Assembly (NCBI GenBank): GCA_016713425.1
Contig: JADJPE010000005.1
Span: forward strand, 6,298,501-6,362,500
DNA: 64,000 nucleotides
Origin: Deltaproteobacteria bacterium
GTDB taxonomy: Bacteria > Myxococcota > Kuafuiibacteriia > Kuafuiibacteriales > Kuafuiibacteriaceae
Direction of reading: 5' to 3'
Part shown: positions 1-9,490 of the stretch, piece by piece
How positions within the stretch are numbered: position 1 is the first letter of the stretch
Layout of the letters: each line of letters opens with the position of its first letter
Notes under the pieces: generated by a model
Told to the model about the DNA's origin: nothing
Databases searched by the model: none
What the model saw: only the letters and a program-made list of their open reading frames with translations
Position numbers and translations under genes: made by a program

Positions 1-672
1 CTCGACATGATGGTGCAGGAGTACCTGGGCATGATGGCCGATCTCCGCCACATTCCCGACGCTCAGCGAAAGCATCTCCTTTCGGAGGCGATCTACAGCA
101 CGGGTCTCGAGCGGCACCTGACCAAGCCGATCGGGGAGCTCTCCAAAGGCTATCGTCAGCGCGTTTGCTTGGCGCAAGCCATCCTGCATCAGCCACAGGT
201 GCTCATTCTCGACGAGCCGACGAACGGCCTCGACCCGACGCAGATCCTCGAGATCCGAGGCCTCATCAAGCGTCTTGCCGAGAGCGCGACGATCATCCTG
301 TCGACCCATATCTTGTCGGAGGTGGAGGCGACCTGCGGCCGCGCCATCATCATCATGGAGGGCCAAATCCGCGCCGACGCGAAGCTCGCTGAGCTTACAT
401 CGACGGCCGACGCCGTCGTCGCCATCAACCGCGAGGCGGTCGAGGTCGAGGGCGCGCTCGCGAAGATCGAAGGCGTCATGAAGGTGGAGAAGGCACCCGA
501 CGGGAACGGCTACGTCCGATACCGGGTCACGGGTGCCAAAGATCTCGACCTCTGTCCGCGGATCTACGACCTGGCGCGACAGAGCAACTGGCGCCTCTCC
601 GAGCTGCGGCACGAGTCCAAGACGCTCGAGTCCGTCTTCCGAGACCTCGCCCAAAAAGGAGGTGTTGCATGA
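1..672 (+). CDS. ABC transporter ATP-binding protein, GldA-like (5' end outside window)
   Basis: This is the C-terminal two thirds of an ABC ATPase that would energise the membrane protein encoded directly downstream. Visible are the signature motif LSKGYRQR, a Walker B with D-loop (LILDEPTNGLDP) and the switch histidine (STHILSE). The Walker A and Q-loop are missing because the frame is still open at base 1, so the first ATG (7) is probably internal. The C-terminal ~70 residues look like the regulatory tail common in ABC-2 type exporters. The stop overlaps the next start by 4 bases (ATGA), which implies translational coupling. The permease-plus-GldG neighbour suggests the GldA/GldFG type rather than drug or polysaccharide export. 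The substrate cannot be read from the sequence. Confidence 0.93.
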   Translation, partial: LDMMVQEYLGMMADLRHIPDAQRKHLLSEAIYSTGLERHLTKPIGELSKGYRQRVCLAQAILHQPQVLILDEPTNGLDPTQILEIRGLIKRLAESATIILSTHILSEVEATCGRAIIIMEGQIRADAKLAELTSTADAVVAINREAVEVEGALAKIEGVMKVEKAPDGNGYVRYRVTGAKDLDLCPRIYDLARQSNWRLSELRHESKTLESVFRDLAQKGGVA

Positions 673-3608
673 ATCACGTGCTATCGATCGCGCGGAAGGA
701 GTTCCGCGCGTACTTCCGTTCCCCCATTGCGCTCATCTTCTTGAGCATCTTCTTGTTCGTCACGCTCTTCACCTTCTTCCGGTGGGAGACCTTCTTTGCG
801 CGAAACATCGCCGATATTCGGCCCCTGTTTTCCTGGATGCCGATCTTGCTCATCTTCCTCTCCGCAGCGCTCACGATGCGTCTTTGGAGCGAAGAACAGA
901 AGCTCGGCACGATGGAGCTCCTGCTGACGCTCCCGGTGGAGGTCCACAAGCTGGTGATCGGCAAGTTCCTGGCTGCGCTGGCTCTCGTCAGCGTAGCGCT
1001 GGCGCTGACGTTTCCGCTGCCGATCACCGTCTCGTTCCTCGGCGATCTCGACTGGGGGCCCGTGATCGGTGGTTACCTGGGCGCACTCTTGCTCGCCGGA
1101 GCCTACATTGCGATCGGCCTCTTCTTCTCCGCGACGACGGACAACCAAATCGTCTCGCTCCTGCTCACCGGCCTCGTGGGTGGACTCCTTTATGTCGTCG
1201 GCCAGGACGCCGTCACGAACTTCGTAGGAAACCACGGCGTGGAGATCCTCCAAGCCGTGGGGACCGGAAGCCGGTTCGAGAGCATTCAGCGTGGCGTGAT
1301 CGACTTCAGGGACCTCGTTTACTACGCATCGCTCACGGTCTCTTTCCTCGCGCTCAACATGCTGCTGCTGCGGTCGAAGGGCTGGAGCCAAGGCAAGCGC
1401 ACCGCGCCCGAGCGACGAAGCTGGGGCCTTCTCGCCGCCCTGGTCGTCGCCAACGGCCTCGCGGTCAACATTTTGCTGGCCCCGGTCACGCAGCTCCGGG
1501 CCGACCTCACGGCGCGCCACGAGTACACGATCTCGGACGTCACCAAGGACCTCGTCTCGTCGCTCGGTGAGCCGCTGCTCATCCGCGGTTACTTCTCGGG
1601 CAAGACCCATCCTCTCCTCGCGCCGATGGTCCCAAGACTCCGCGACCTCATCGAAGAGTACGGCGTCGTGTCGTCAGGCCGCGTCGTGACAGAGTTCGTC
1701 GACCCTCGCGAAAACGAGGAGGTGGAGAAGGAAGCGAACCAGCTCTACAACATCAAGAGCTTCCCGTTCCGCGTACAGTCGGCGGCGGAGAATGCGGTCG
1801 TGAACTCCTACTTCAGCGTCCTAATCAAGTACGGCGATCAATTTCAGGTGCTCGACTTCTCCGACCTCATCGAGGTGCAGCCCAACGGGCTGAACAACAT
1901 CGAGGTGCGGCTGCGCAACCCGGAGTATGATCTCACGCGCGCCATCAAGAAGGTGGCCACCGGCTTTCGAAGCACCGATCTCGTGTTCGACTCGCTCAGC
2001 GAAGACGCCGAGTTGCTCGCGTACGTGACGCCAGCAACCCTGCCCGAGAACTACAAAGAGGTGCCCGAGCGCATCAAGAAGGTGCTCGAAGGACTGAAGG
2101 AAGAGAGCAAGGGGAAGTTCAAGTACGAGATCATCGACCCCGACGCCGCCGGTGCGAAGCAGGACCGGCAGTTCTTGCTCCGGACTTACGGGTTCAAACC
2201 CTACGCGATCGCGCTGTTCTCCCAAGACAGCTTCTACCTCCACCTCCTTCTGCGCGTGGGCGATCGCTACGAGCGCGTCGTTCCCGACGAGGCGTTCAGC
2301 GAGGCCTCGATCAAGGAGTCGATCCTAGCCTCGCTTCGGCGCGCGGCCCCGGGATTCTTGAAGACCGTGGGCATCGTCAAAGCACCGCCCGAGCAGCCCG
2401 AGATGCCGCCCCAGTTTGGGCGACCACCACCGCAGGCCCAAGACGTCACGCGACTTCTGACGCGGCAGCTCGAGGAAACGTACACGGTGAAGGATGTCGA
2501 CCTGAAGGACGGCCGGGTCCCCGCCGACGTCGATGTCCTCCTCGTCTACGGTCCCAACAAGTTTGACGACAAGCAGAAGTTCGCCGTCGACCAGTACCTG
2601 ATGCGTGGCGGCACGGTGGTCGTGCTCTCCGGTCACTATGAGCTCGACCCCACCTCTCAGACGGGCATTCAGCTCAAGAAGGTCTCCTCGGGTCTCGAAG
2701 ACCTCCTGGCAAGCTACGGGGTCACGGTCGAAGAGACGCTCGTCATGGACACTCAGAACGAGAAGTTCCCGGCACCCGTCGAGCGCAACCTCGGAGGCTT
2801 CCGCGTTCGCGAGATCCAGCTTCTCAACTATCCCTACTTCGTCGACGTCCGGAGCAACGGGATGGCAGAGGACAGCCCAGTCGTGGCCGGCCTTCCGGCG
2901 GTCACCCTGCAATGGGCATCGCCAGTCAAGGTCACGGCCCCTACGACGCCCGAAGGCGAAGAACCTCTTACTCGGACGGTGAGCGAGCTCGTGAAGTCGA
3001 GCCCGCGGTCCTGGACGAAGAACGACACGAACGTGATGCCCGATTTCGACCGCTATCCGGAAGACGGTTTCGCGACCGGCGACAGCCAAGAATCGTACGT
3101 GCTCGCGACGGCGGTTCAAGGCGCCTTCGACAGCTACTACAAGGACAAAAAGGCCCCGACGGGTGAAGGCGACTCGACGACCCGCGTCATCCAGCGATCG
3201 CCGGACAACGCGCGCCTCGCCGTGGTCGGCACCAGCGCCTTCGTGAACGACATGGTACTCGGGCTGTCGCGCCAGTCGGGCAGCGACCGCTTCACCAACA
3301 ACCTGCAGTTCGTCCAGAACCTGGTCGACTGGGGCGTCGAGGACGTCGACCTCCTCAAGATTCGCTCGCGCGGTGCTTTCGCGCGAACGCTTCTTCCCAA
3401 GGAGGCCCGCGCCATCCTCCCCCTCTCGGATGCTGGGTACGAGGCCATCAACTACGCGATCGCGATCGCACTCTTGGTGTTGATGGCGATCGCAGGTCAC
3501 CTTGGCCGCGCGCGGGTCGCCGCGATGGAGCTCGAACCTCGCGAGGGCCGTGGTGGCCAAAGACCCGACGTCGCGCTCGATAAGAACAAGGCGGAGGCCG
3601 GAGCATGA
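669..3608 (+). CDS. ABC-2 permease fused to GldG-like auxiliary domain
   Basis: A 979-residue membrane protein. Residues 1-240 form an ABC-2 permease with several hydrophobic helices; its first cytosolic stretch (IARKEFRAYFRSP) and the EEQKLGTMELLLTLPV segment are typical of the family. Residues ~265-930 resemble the soluble GldG/ABC_transp_aux region, with stretches such as LLVYGPNKFDDKQ and GGTVVVLSGHYELD that fit a Rossmann-like fold. A final helix lies near residues 930-955. In Bacteroidota GldF and GldG are separate proteins, so this is a natural fusion. It is coupled by 4-base overlaps to the ATPase before it and the DUF4340 gene after it. The family is linked to gliding or envelope processes, but the role here is inferred. 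Pro-rich and acidic stretches look like surface loops. Confidence 0.88.
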   Translation: MNHVLSIARKEFRAYFRSPIALIFLSIFLFVTLFTFFRWETFFARNIADIRPLFSWMPILLIFLSAALTMRLWSEEQKLGTMELLLTLPVEVHKLVIGKFLAALALVSVALALTFPLPITVSFLGDLDWGPVIGGYLGALLLAGAYIAIGLFFSATTDNQIVSLLLTGLVGGLLYVVGQDAVTNFVGNHGVEILQAVGTGSRFESIQRGVIDFRDLVYYASLTVSFLALNMLLLRSKGWSQGKRTAPERRSWGLLAALVVANGLAVNILLAPVTQLRADLTARHEYTISDVTKDLVSSLGEPLLIRGYFSGKTHPLLAPMVPRLRDLIEEYGVVSSGRVVTEFVDPRENEEVEKEANQLYNIKSFPFRVQSAAENAVVNSYFSVLIKYGDQFQVLDFSDLIEVQPNGLNNIEVRLRNPEYDLTRAIKKVATGFRSTDLVFDSLSEDAELLAYVTPATLPENYKEVPERIKKVLEGLKEESKGKFKYEIIDPDAAGAKQDRQFLLRTYGFKPYAIALFSQDSFYLHLLLRVGDRYERVVPDEAFSEASIKESILASLRRAAPGFLKTVGIVKAPPEQPEMPPQFGRPPPQAQDVTRLLTRQLEETYTVKDVDLKDGRVPADVDVLLVYGPNKFDDKQKFAVDQYLMRGGTVVVLSGHYELDPTSQTGIQLKKVSSGLEDLLASYGVTVEETLVMDTQNEKFPAPVERNLGGFRVREIQLLNYPYFVDVRSNGMAEDSPVVAGLPAVTLQWASPVKVTAPTTPEGEEPLTRTVSELVKSSPRSWTKNDTNVMPDFDRYPEDGFATGDSQESYVLATAVQGAFDSYYKDKKAPTGEGDSTTRVIQRSPDNARLAVVGTSAFVNDMVLGLSRQSGSDRFTNNLQFVQNLVDWGVEDVDLLKIRSRGAFARTLLPKEARAILPLSDAGYEAINYAIAIALLVLMAIAGHLGRARVAAMELEPREGRGGQRPDVALDKNKAEAGA

Positions 3609-4696
3609 ACAAGACCAATCGACTCCTTATCTTTCTCCTCATCGCACAGGCCCTGATCATCACCGGCATGCGCTTCGGTGATGATCGTCGAATGACGGTC
3701 CAGTCCGTGGAGATCTTCGATCCATTCGACCCGGCCAAGGTCACGCGCATCAAGATCTCCGGCGCGCCGCCCGAGAAGGAGAGCGACCCGCCCCAGAATC
3801 AAGTCGAACTCGCCAAGGATGGCGCAACCTGGGGCATCGCAACCGCAGACAACTACCCGGCCAACAAGACCAAGGTGGAGGAGTTCCTCACGACATTGGC
3901 CAAGCTTCGCTCGCGGAACACCGTGCTCACGAAGAGCACTTTCCACAAGAAGCTGGAGGTCGCAGCCGACAAGTACCAGCGATCCATTACGATCACCCAC
4001 GACGGGAAGCCGCTCACGTTCTTCGTGGGGTCGAGCCCATCCTTCAAGACGGTACACCTCCGACTCGATGGCCACGACGACGTCTATCTGGTGTCGGACT
4101 TCTCAGCGAGTGACGCCGCCGATCGAGCGTGGGGCTGGGTGGACCGCACGTACATTCAGTATCCCAAGACGGATGTGTGGTCGCTTCGCATCGAAAACGA
4201 AAAGGGCACGGTGGCCCTGGAGAAGAATCCGGCCAACGGCGATTGGATCTCAGCCTCGACGGCCGACCCCCTCGACACGACGCTCGTCAACAACCTCGTG
4301 TCGAAGGCGAGCACGATCAACCTCGAGACGCCGATCGGGAAGTCGCTCAAGCCTGAATACGGGTTCGATAAGCCACTGGCCACGGTCACCCTCGTGACCG
4401 GGACCTCGACGATCGCGGGTACACCGCCGCCCAGCACCGAGACCACGACGGTGCAGATCGGGGCGAAGCTCGAGAAAGAGAACCAGTACTACGTGAAGTC
4501 GAGCCGCTCCGACTACGTCGTCACGGTCGCCGGATGGGGCATCGATCCACTCGTTCAGAAAGGCCCCGCGGATCTCCCGAAGAAGGAGGCCGCTGGCGAG
4601 GCCTCCCCGAAGTCCCCGGCGGCCGCAGCGAAGCCGAGCCTCAAGCCCACGACCCGACAGGCCGCCCCACCCAGAAAGCCCCACAGTCATCCATAG
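3605..4696 (+). CDS. DUF4340 domain membrane-anchored protein
   Basis: A 363-residue protein with an N-terminal anchor (LLIFLLIAQALIITG, residues ~6-22) and a large, probably periplasmic part. The part contains two similar beta-rich blocks (for example GATWGIATADNYPANK near residue 77 and NGDWISASTADPLD near 208), as expected for DUF4340 proteins. It overlaps the permease-GldG gene by 4 bases, and ATPase/permease-GldG/DUF4340 is a recurring triplet. It is therefore likely a dedicated partner of the ABC system. The C-terminal 45 residues are an Ala/Pro/Lys-rich tail of low complexity. The biochemical function of DUF4340 is not known. The gene converges on the minus-strand gene ending at 4724, with 27 bases between them and no clear hairpin. 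Confidence 0.85.
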   Translation: MNKTNRLLIFLLIAQALIITGMRFGDDRRMTVQSVEIFDPFDPAKVTRIKISGAPPEKESDPPQNQVELAKDGATWGIATADNYPANKTKVEEFLTTLAKLRSRNTVLTKSTFHKKLEVAADKYQRSITITHDGKPLTFFVGSSPSFKTVHLRLDGHDDVYLVSDFSASDAADRAWGWVDRTYIQYPKTDVWSLRIENEKGTVALEKNPANGDWISASTADPLDTTLVNNLVSKASTINLETPIGKSLKPEYGFDKPLATVTLVTGTSTIAGTPPPSTETTTVQIGAKLEKENQYYVKSSRSDYVVTVAGWGIDPLVQKGPADLPKKEAAGEASPKSPAAAAKPSLKPTTRQAAPPRKPHSHP

Positions 4697-4723
4697 GGGA
4701 GCAGCCATCCGCCCCCGAGAACG

Positions 4724-7700
4724 TCAGTTCGAGGACCAGAGTGTCCCGCCCGTACTCCCAAGAAGGCGAAGCCAGGGCCCCTGTCTTCCGAGCTGAAGTC
4801 GAAGCGCGCGCCGCGTGTCACCCACCGTCATCGTCGCCCACAGCGGTTCGCTCCCCGCGTAGACGACGAAGTTTCCATCGCCTTGAAAGGCCGCGAGCGC
4901 CTCCCGGCCTTGGTCGCGCCCCCCCGTTTGAGTATTCCAAACGGCAGAAGTCGGACCCCACTCTCGTCCACGGTAGGCGACCAAGTTGGCGTCGCCCTGC
5001 ATGATCAGGAACAGCTCTCCCACCGCGTCGTGGTGCCAGCGCACGAAGCGACCCGTGGGCAGAATGAGTCCCGGGTCGATGTCGTCGCCACTCATCCAAG
5101 CCATGGACCCATTGTTGGTCAGAACACGCAAAAAGGGGCGTCGATCCGCGAGAACGAAACGCGCGCCCTGGATGATGCCCTCGTGCGTATACGTCGCCCA
5201 AAGAGGCTTTCCATCGGCATAGACCACCAGATTCCCATCACCCTGAAACACCGCAAGGCACTCCACCTCGCTGCACGGCGCCTGCGTATAGGAGGCGAAG
5301 AGCGGATGATTCTCGTGGTCGTAGGCCACTAGGTTTCCGTCGCCTTGCATCACGAGGCGTAGAACACTGGTTTCGACGCTCTCGTTGACGCGAAGCATGA
5401 GGGATCCGGGCACGAATTCGAGCGCCGATGGCGTCGGCGCAGGGAGGTCCGAGAATGTCGGACGAGCCGGAACAGCAACCTCGCCGCGGAGCGCTCGCAG
5501 GAACGCCTCGAGCTGATCAAGCTCCTGCGTCGAAAGATCGACCGCGACCAAAGAATCGTCGAGCGGGCGCCCCGAGACATTCGGCAGTGCCTGGTAGAAA
5601 ACCAGCACGTCGCGCAGCGACTTTGCACTTCCGTTGTGAAAGTAGGGTCCCGTGTCCGATATCTGGCGCAGACTCGGGGTAACGAATCGCAAGGCATCTT
5701 CGCTTGTGTTCGTCACCCTCGCACGTCCGAGATCCTCGACGCCGTCCTCGTTGACCCGCGCAAGGAAGGGAAGAACGTGAAACGCGTTGTCGCTGAGCGC
5801 AGAACCTGAATGACACTCAGCGCAACGCGCCTTGCCGAAGAAGAGTGCCCTTCCGGCACGCTCGGCGTCATTGAGCGCCGTCCGGTCTCCTGCCACATAG
5901 CGATCGAAGCGAGAGCTTCCCGCGAGCAGCGAACGCTCGAAATCAGCGAGACTTTCGACCATATTGTCGGCAGTAATCGGCTGGTTCTCATCGGGAAATG
6001 CGCGAAGAAAGAGGCCCTGGTACTGCGCGGAAGCGCGGAGCTTCGATACCGCGAGGTCGAGGTCTCGTCCCATCTCACTCGGATTCGTCAGCACGGCCAC
6101 GGCCTGCGCTTCGAGCGTTGGCGCACGTCCGTCATGAAAAAACTGGTCCTTGAAGGCGAGATTGAGCAGCGTCGGTGTGTTGCGCAAAAGGCGCGAGGAT
6201 GTGCCTCCAACGACTCGACTTGGATGAAGAGAGAGACGTTCGGTGAAAGCATTGCCTACCTGATGGCACGTTTCACACGCCACGTCGTTGGATTCCGACA
6301 GGCGAGGGTCGAAGAAGAGATGTCGTCCGAGTTCCGCCTTCGCGGGGTTTGGCGCTTCATGGAAGAACTTGGGATCCTTCACGTCCTTCGCCTTCAAGCC
6401 AAGCGGCATCGATCGCCCAGGATGAAGCGGGCGTCGAAGCGAAACACGATTCGCCTGACGCAAGAGCTCCGCCGCGCTGCGAACGACGCGCGAGACACAG
6501 ACCTGGTCCAACGCATACACGAGGCCGCTCACCGCCGACCCGCTTCCGGCCGGACCGACGATCACGGGCCGAGCGTCGTTTGGGCCAACGCCGAGACGCG
6601 CACCCCCGACTGCGAGCTTCGCGCCCCCAGCGGGCGCGCCGTCGATGAAGAGCGCCACAATGCCGGTCGCGCCCTCGAACGTCACGGCAACATGCGTCCA
6701 TTGGTCGACCGGGAGCCTCGACCCCATGGGGCCAAACAAAAGCTCGCGTGGCGCCCCACCGTTCTCGCTGACGCTCACCGCGCCCACGAGACGGCCGTCC
6801 GGCGCGAGCCCCAAACGAAACGCGCCATCCTTCTCGATCAGGTTCACCGAATCCGCGCCTTGAGCCACCGCCTGTTCAACCGGCATGAGCGGACGAATCG
6901 CCAACGACAGCGTGAAGTCCCGCGCGCCGTCGAGAATCACGTGACCCGACGGTGAACGCGCCAACGCCGTCAAGGCGCCGGCCGACCGGAAGTAGATAGC
7001 CTTCCCAGAGAAGACCCGCGACGCATCGGATCGCGGGTCGTTCGGTGGACATTCGAAGTCGTTGCACTCGGAAGGGAAAGCTTCTTCCGCAAACAGCGCC
7101 TCGGCGTTCTTGCTTGCCACGTGAAGATGCCCCGAAACGTCCGGCACCGCATCGAGAACGTAGTCGCCATTTCGCAACCCTTCGGCCATCTCGAGCACCA
7201 ACTCGTAGTTGCCGACCACCGTCTCTTCGTAGCTGGTCTCAAAGTAGAGCGCGGCATTCGACGTGAACATCGGATAGGTGAAGAGTTTGTCTGTCAGCGG
7301 GAGGACTCTCCGGTCGAGAAACTCTAGCGGCGACCACATGCCAGGCGTCCGTCCCAGCGAGCTCAGAAACAAGCGATGGAACATACCTCGGCGCGTTACG
7401 TTTGGGCCGCCATCCACCTGCCGTACGAGCCCCTTCGAAGACGCCCCCACCATCGCGACCCCGGCTCGCATCGCCCCGTCCTGGTGGAGCGCCCCGGCAA
7501 AAAACACATCAGAGCCATCCAGACTCACCCACGGATACGCGCCGGGAATGGCCCCTTGAATGGTCGCGCCCGTCAGATCGACCATCGCATAGCGCGCGAT
7601 CGGATAACGCATGGGCAAGGTCGGGTCGCGGCTCATCTCGGTGATGCGCCTTGGCGTTGACCACCCCCCCAACGGAGCGTCGGTGGCATCGTGCCGGGTG

Positions 7701-9127
7701 TAGTACAGAGAGCCGTGCTCGCCCGCGACGCCATCGAATCTCTGATAGATGAGAAGCCGCCCATCGAAGGTCACGGTGGGTTCGATGCCCACAATGGGCT
7801 GACCGCGTTGATCGGTCATGACCGCGAACGGCTCGACCAAGCGTACTCGCTCAACGGCAGCGTTCGGACTGTGCGGGTCGCGAACCACAATGGTCGCGCG
7901 GAAGAATCCAAGTTGGGTGTTGAACGGTGTGACCGTCGGATCGGAGTATTTCTGCGTGAAGATCTTCGCTTGATAGGTCAAGAACTCGCCGGTACTCAGC
8001 GCATTTCCGTCGCGATCGGAGAAGTACGGATTCTCGACAAAGCGCGGGTCTGGCACGACCGAGAGCGCGTTCAGGAAGGGGAGCCCGAGCTGAATCGATC
8101 CGGGAAAGGCGTTCGCATCCGCATCGAGCGCGATCATGCCCGGAAAATCCGCGGAGAAGGATTGGTTGAACGTTTGATCGTTCACCTCAAGAGCCGCGAC
8201 GAGCGCTTCCGGACGAAAGACACGAATCGCCCAGCCGACGGCGCCGACGCCAGCACCGGCCCCACTCCACACGGCGGTTCCGTCGTCGTTCACCACGGCG
8301 ATGAACGGGCTCTCGGAATACACCTCGAGTCGAAAGGTTCCTTGCGTGCCCGACGCCCAGTATGGCTTCGCGGTTCCGCCGGCCTGATCGTAGAGGACCA
8401 AGTTCCCATCCCCTTGAAAGACTGCGAAACAACCGATGCTGCATTGGCCGCCCGTTTGTGTGGACCACAATGCGCGCAGCCCGACGCCTCCTTCACTCTT
8501 CTCGTAGAGGACCAGGTTGCCATCACCTTGCATCACAAAGAAGAGCCTCGATGTTTCATGCGACCCGCCTATCTCGAGGCGAAGACCGCCGAGCTGGAAT
8601 TGAAGTTCCGCCTGCAACCCGGGGCGCTTCATCGGCGAGACGCCTCGCGTGATGAACGCCAGGCGGCCATCCCAGCTCAAGGCATGTCCATTCCCACTCA
8701 TGGCTCCCAGTCGTAGGTAGGCCTGCGCAGGAAGTGGCATCGCTTCATGGCCAACAGGGGCCTCCGCGTAGCTGACTCGGCCAGGTCCGCCCGTCACGGC
8801 GGGCGGCGGCGAATCAATGGCCGACCCCGACCCGGCCGCATCGCTCGCGCCTGGTACAGTCGCGCCTGGTACAATCGCGCCTGGTACAAGTACTGCGAGG
8901 TCGTCGTTCTCTTGGTCAGCGGAAGAGGGGACCGCGGGCGAGCAGGCTGTACCAACGAGCCCTCCCCAGACGAGACACACGAGAGCCGGCGACGCGGCAT
9001 ACGAAACGACAGACAACAGCGCGGAGCATGCAGACGAGGCAGACGAAACAGCGGCGGGAAATGACGCAGCCCATCCGCGCCGTCTTCTACGATTTCGAAG
9101 GGCCCGTGGTTGGAAATGCGCGTGCAT
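4724..9127 (-). CDS. Secreted B-lectin / LamG-like / di-haem cytochrome c peroxidase fusion
   Basis: A protein of about 1467 residues. The N-terminus has a basic region, a hydrophobic segment and a Cys near residue 60 (LVGTACS), so it is exported, perhaps as a lipoprotein. Next comes a bulb-lectin-type region with repeated QGDGNLVLY or QGDGNLVVY boxes and a ~400-residue central part of unknown fold. A LamG/concanavalin-like part follows (~residues 705-880). A MauG/CcpA-type module carries two haem motifs, CETCH (~950) and CAECH (~1100), plus the typical LGRHLFFDPRLS and FFHDGRAPTLE stretches. A second set of lectin boxes closes the protein. Peroxidases of this type reduce H2O2 or oxidise protein cofactors; here sugar-binding parts may target it to a surface. 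The ATG at 9127 is preferred over a TTG at 9163. It converges on the DUF4340 gene. Confidence 0.85.
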   Translation of the reverse strand: MHAHFQPRALRNRRRRRGWAASFPAAVSSASSACSALLSVVSYAASPALVCLVWGGLVGTACSPAVPSSADQENDDLAVLVPGAIVPGATVPGASDAAGSGSAIDSPPPAVTGGPGRVSYAEAPVGHEAMPLPAQAYLRLGAMSGNGHALSWDGRLAFITRGVSPMKRPGLQAELQFQLGGLRLEIGGSHETSRLFFVMQGDGNLVLYEKSEGGVGLRALWSTQTGGQCSIGCFAVFQGDGNLVLYDQAGGTAKPYWASGTQGTFRLEVYSESPFIAVVNDDGTAVWSGAGAGVGAVGWAIRVFRPEALVAALEVNDQTFNQSFSADFPGMIALDADANAFPGSIQLGLPFLNALSVVPDPRFVENPYFSDRDGNALSTGEFLTYQAKIFTQKYSDPTVTPFNTQLGFFRATIVVRDPHSPNAAVERVRLVEPFAVMTDQRGQPIVGIEPTVTFDGRLLIYQRFDGVAGEHGSLYYTRHDATDAPLGGWSTPRRITEMSRDPTLPMRYPIARYAMVDLTGATIQGAIPGAYPWVSLDGSDVFFAGALHQDGAMRAGVAMVGASSKGLVRQVDGGPNVTRRGMFHRLFLSSLGRTPGMWSPLEFLDRRVLPLTDKLFTYPMFTSNAALYFETSYEETVVGNYELVLEMAEGLRNGDYVLDAVPDVSGHLHVASKNAEALFAEEAFPSECNDFECPPNDPRSDASRVFSGKAIYFRSAGALTALARSPSGHVILDGARDFTLSLAIRPLMPVEQAVAQGADSVNLIEKDGAFRLGLAPDGRLVGAVSVSENGGAPRELLFGPMGSRLPVDQWTHVAVTFEGATGIVALFIDGAPAGGAKLAVGGARLGVGPNDARPVIVGPAGSGSAVSGLVYALDQVCVSRVVRSAAELLRQANRVSLRRPLHPGRSMPLGLKAKDVKDPKFFHEAPNPAKAELGRHLFFDPRLSESNDVACETCHQVGNAFTERLSLHPSRVVGGTSSRLLRNTPTLLNLAFKDQFFHDGRAPTLEAQAVAVLTNPSEMGRDLDLAVSKLRASAQYQGLFLRAFPDENQPITADNMVESLADFERSLLAGSSRFDRYVAGDRTALNDAERAGRALFFGKARCAECHSGSALSDNAFHVLPFLARVNEDGVEDLGRARVTNTSEDALRFVTPSLRQISDTGPYFHNGSAKSLRDVLVFYQALPNVSGRPLDDSLVAVDLSTQELDQLEAFLRALRGEVAVPARPTFSDLPAPTPSALEFVPGSLMLRVNESVETSVLRLVMQGDGNLVAYDHENHPLFASYTQAPCSEVECLAVFQGDGNLVVYADGKPLWATYTHEGIIQGARFVLADRRPFLRVLTNNGSMAWMSGDDIDPGLILPTGRFVRWHHDAVGELFLIMQGDANLVAYRGREWGPTSAVWNTQTGGRDQGREALAAFQGDGNFVVYAGSEPLWATMTVGDTRRALRLQLGRQGPWLRLLGSTGGTLWSSN

Positions 9128-9490
9128 CGGCGGGTGCGGAGCAATAAACGTACCCCCGTCCAACCCGGAACATCCGCGCTCGCGGGCGCAATGATTTGTG
9201 CACGCCCAGGGTATGGGTGTCTCTCGAGCCTAGACATGTTGGCGAAGCGAGCGCGCATGGTTTCGTGGAAGGCCGAACATCGGTTTGGCCCGAAGCTCGA
9301 GGGCCGGGCCCGTCATCCGCACGACGACCCCAACGCAGTTGCCGTGGGATATTGCGCTCGAAGTCCGGACCGTCCCGGCGCGCGCCGCGGACACGTACCC
9401 GGGCTCGACTTGCGAGCCGCCGTGCAGATACCAAGCCGCCGCCCCAGGAGAAGACGAACGGACGCGCCATCGCCGGGCCATCGAGAGATT
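9128..9490. other. Intergenic stretch between divergent genes
   Basis: About 360 bases separate the start of the lectin/peroxidase gene (-) from the likely start of the next plus-strand gene. The plus frame of that gene stays open across it, but its translation is Arg/Pro-rich and shows none of the regular secondary-structure pattern seen after ~9490. I therefore treat it as mostly non-coding. It presumably carries both promoters, but no convincing -35/-10 pair or hairpin was found. Confidence 0.45.

Noticed and set aside
2325..3560. A 411-residue minus-strand open frame
   Set aside because: It is antisense to the GldG-like part of the fusion and shows only shadow composition.
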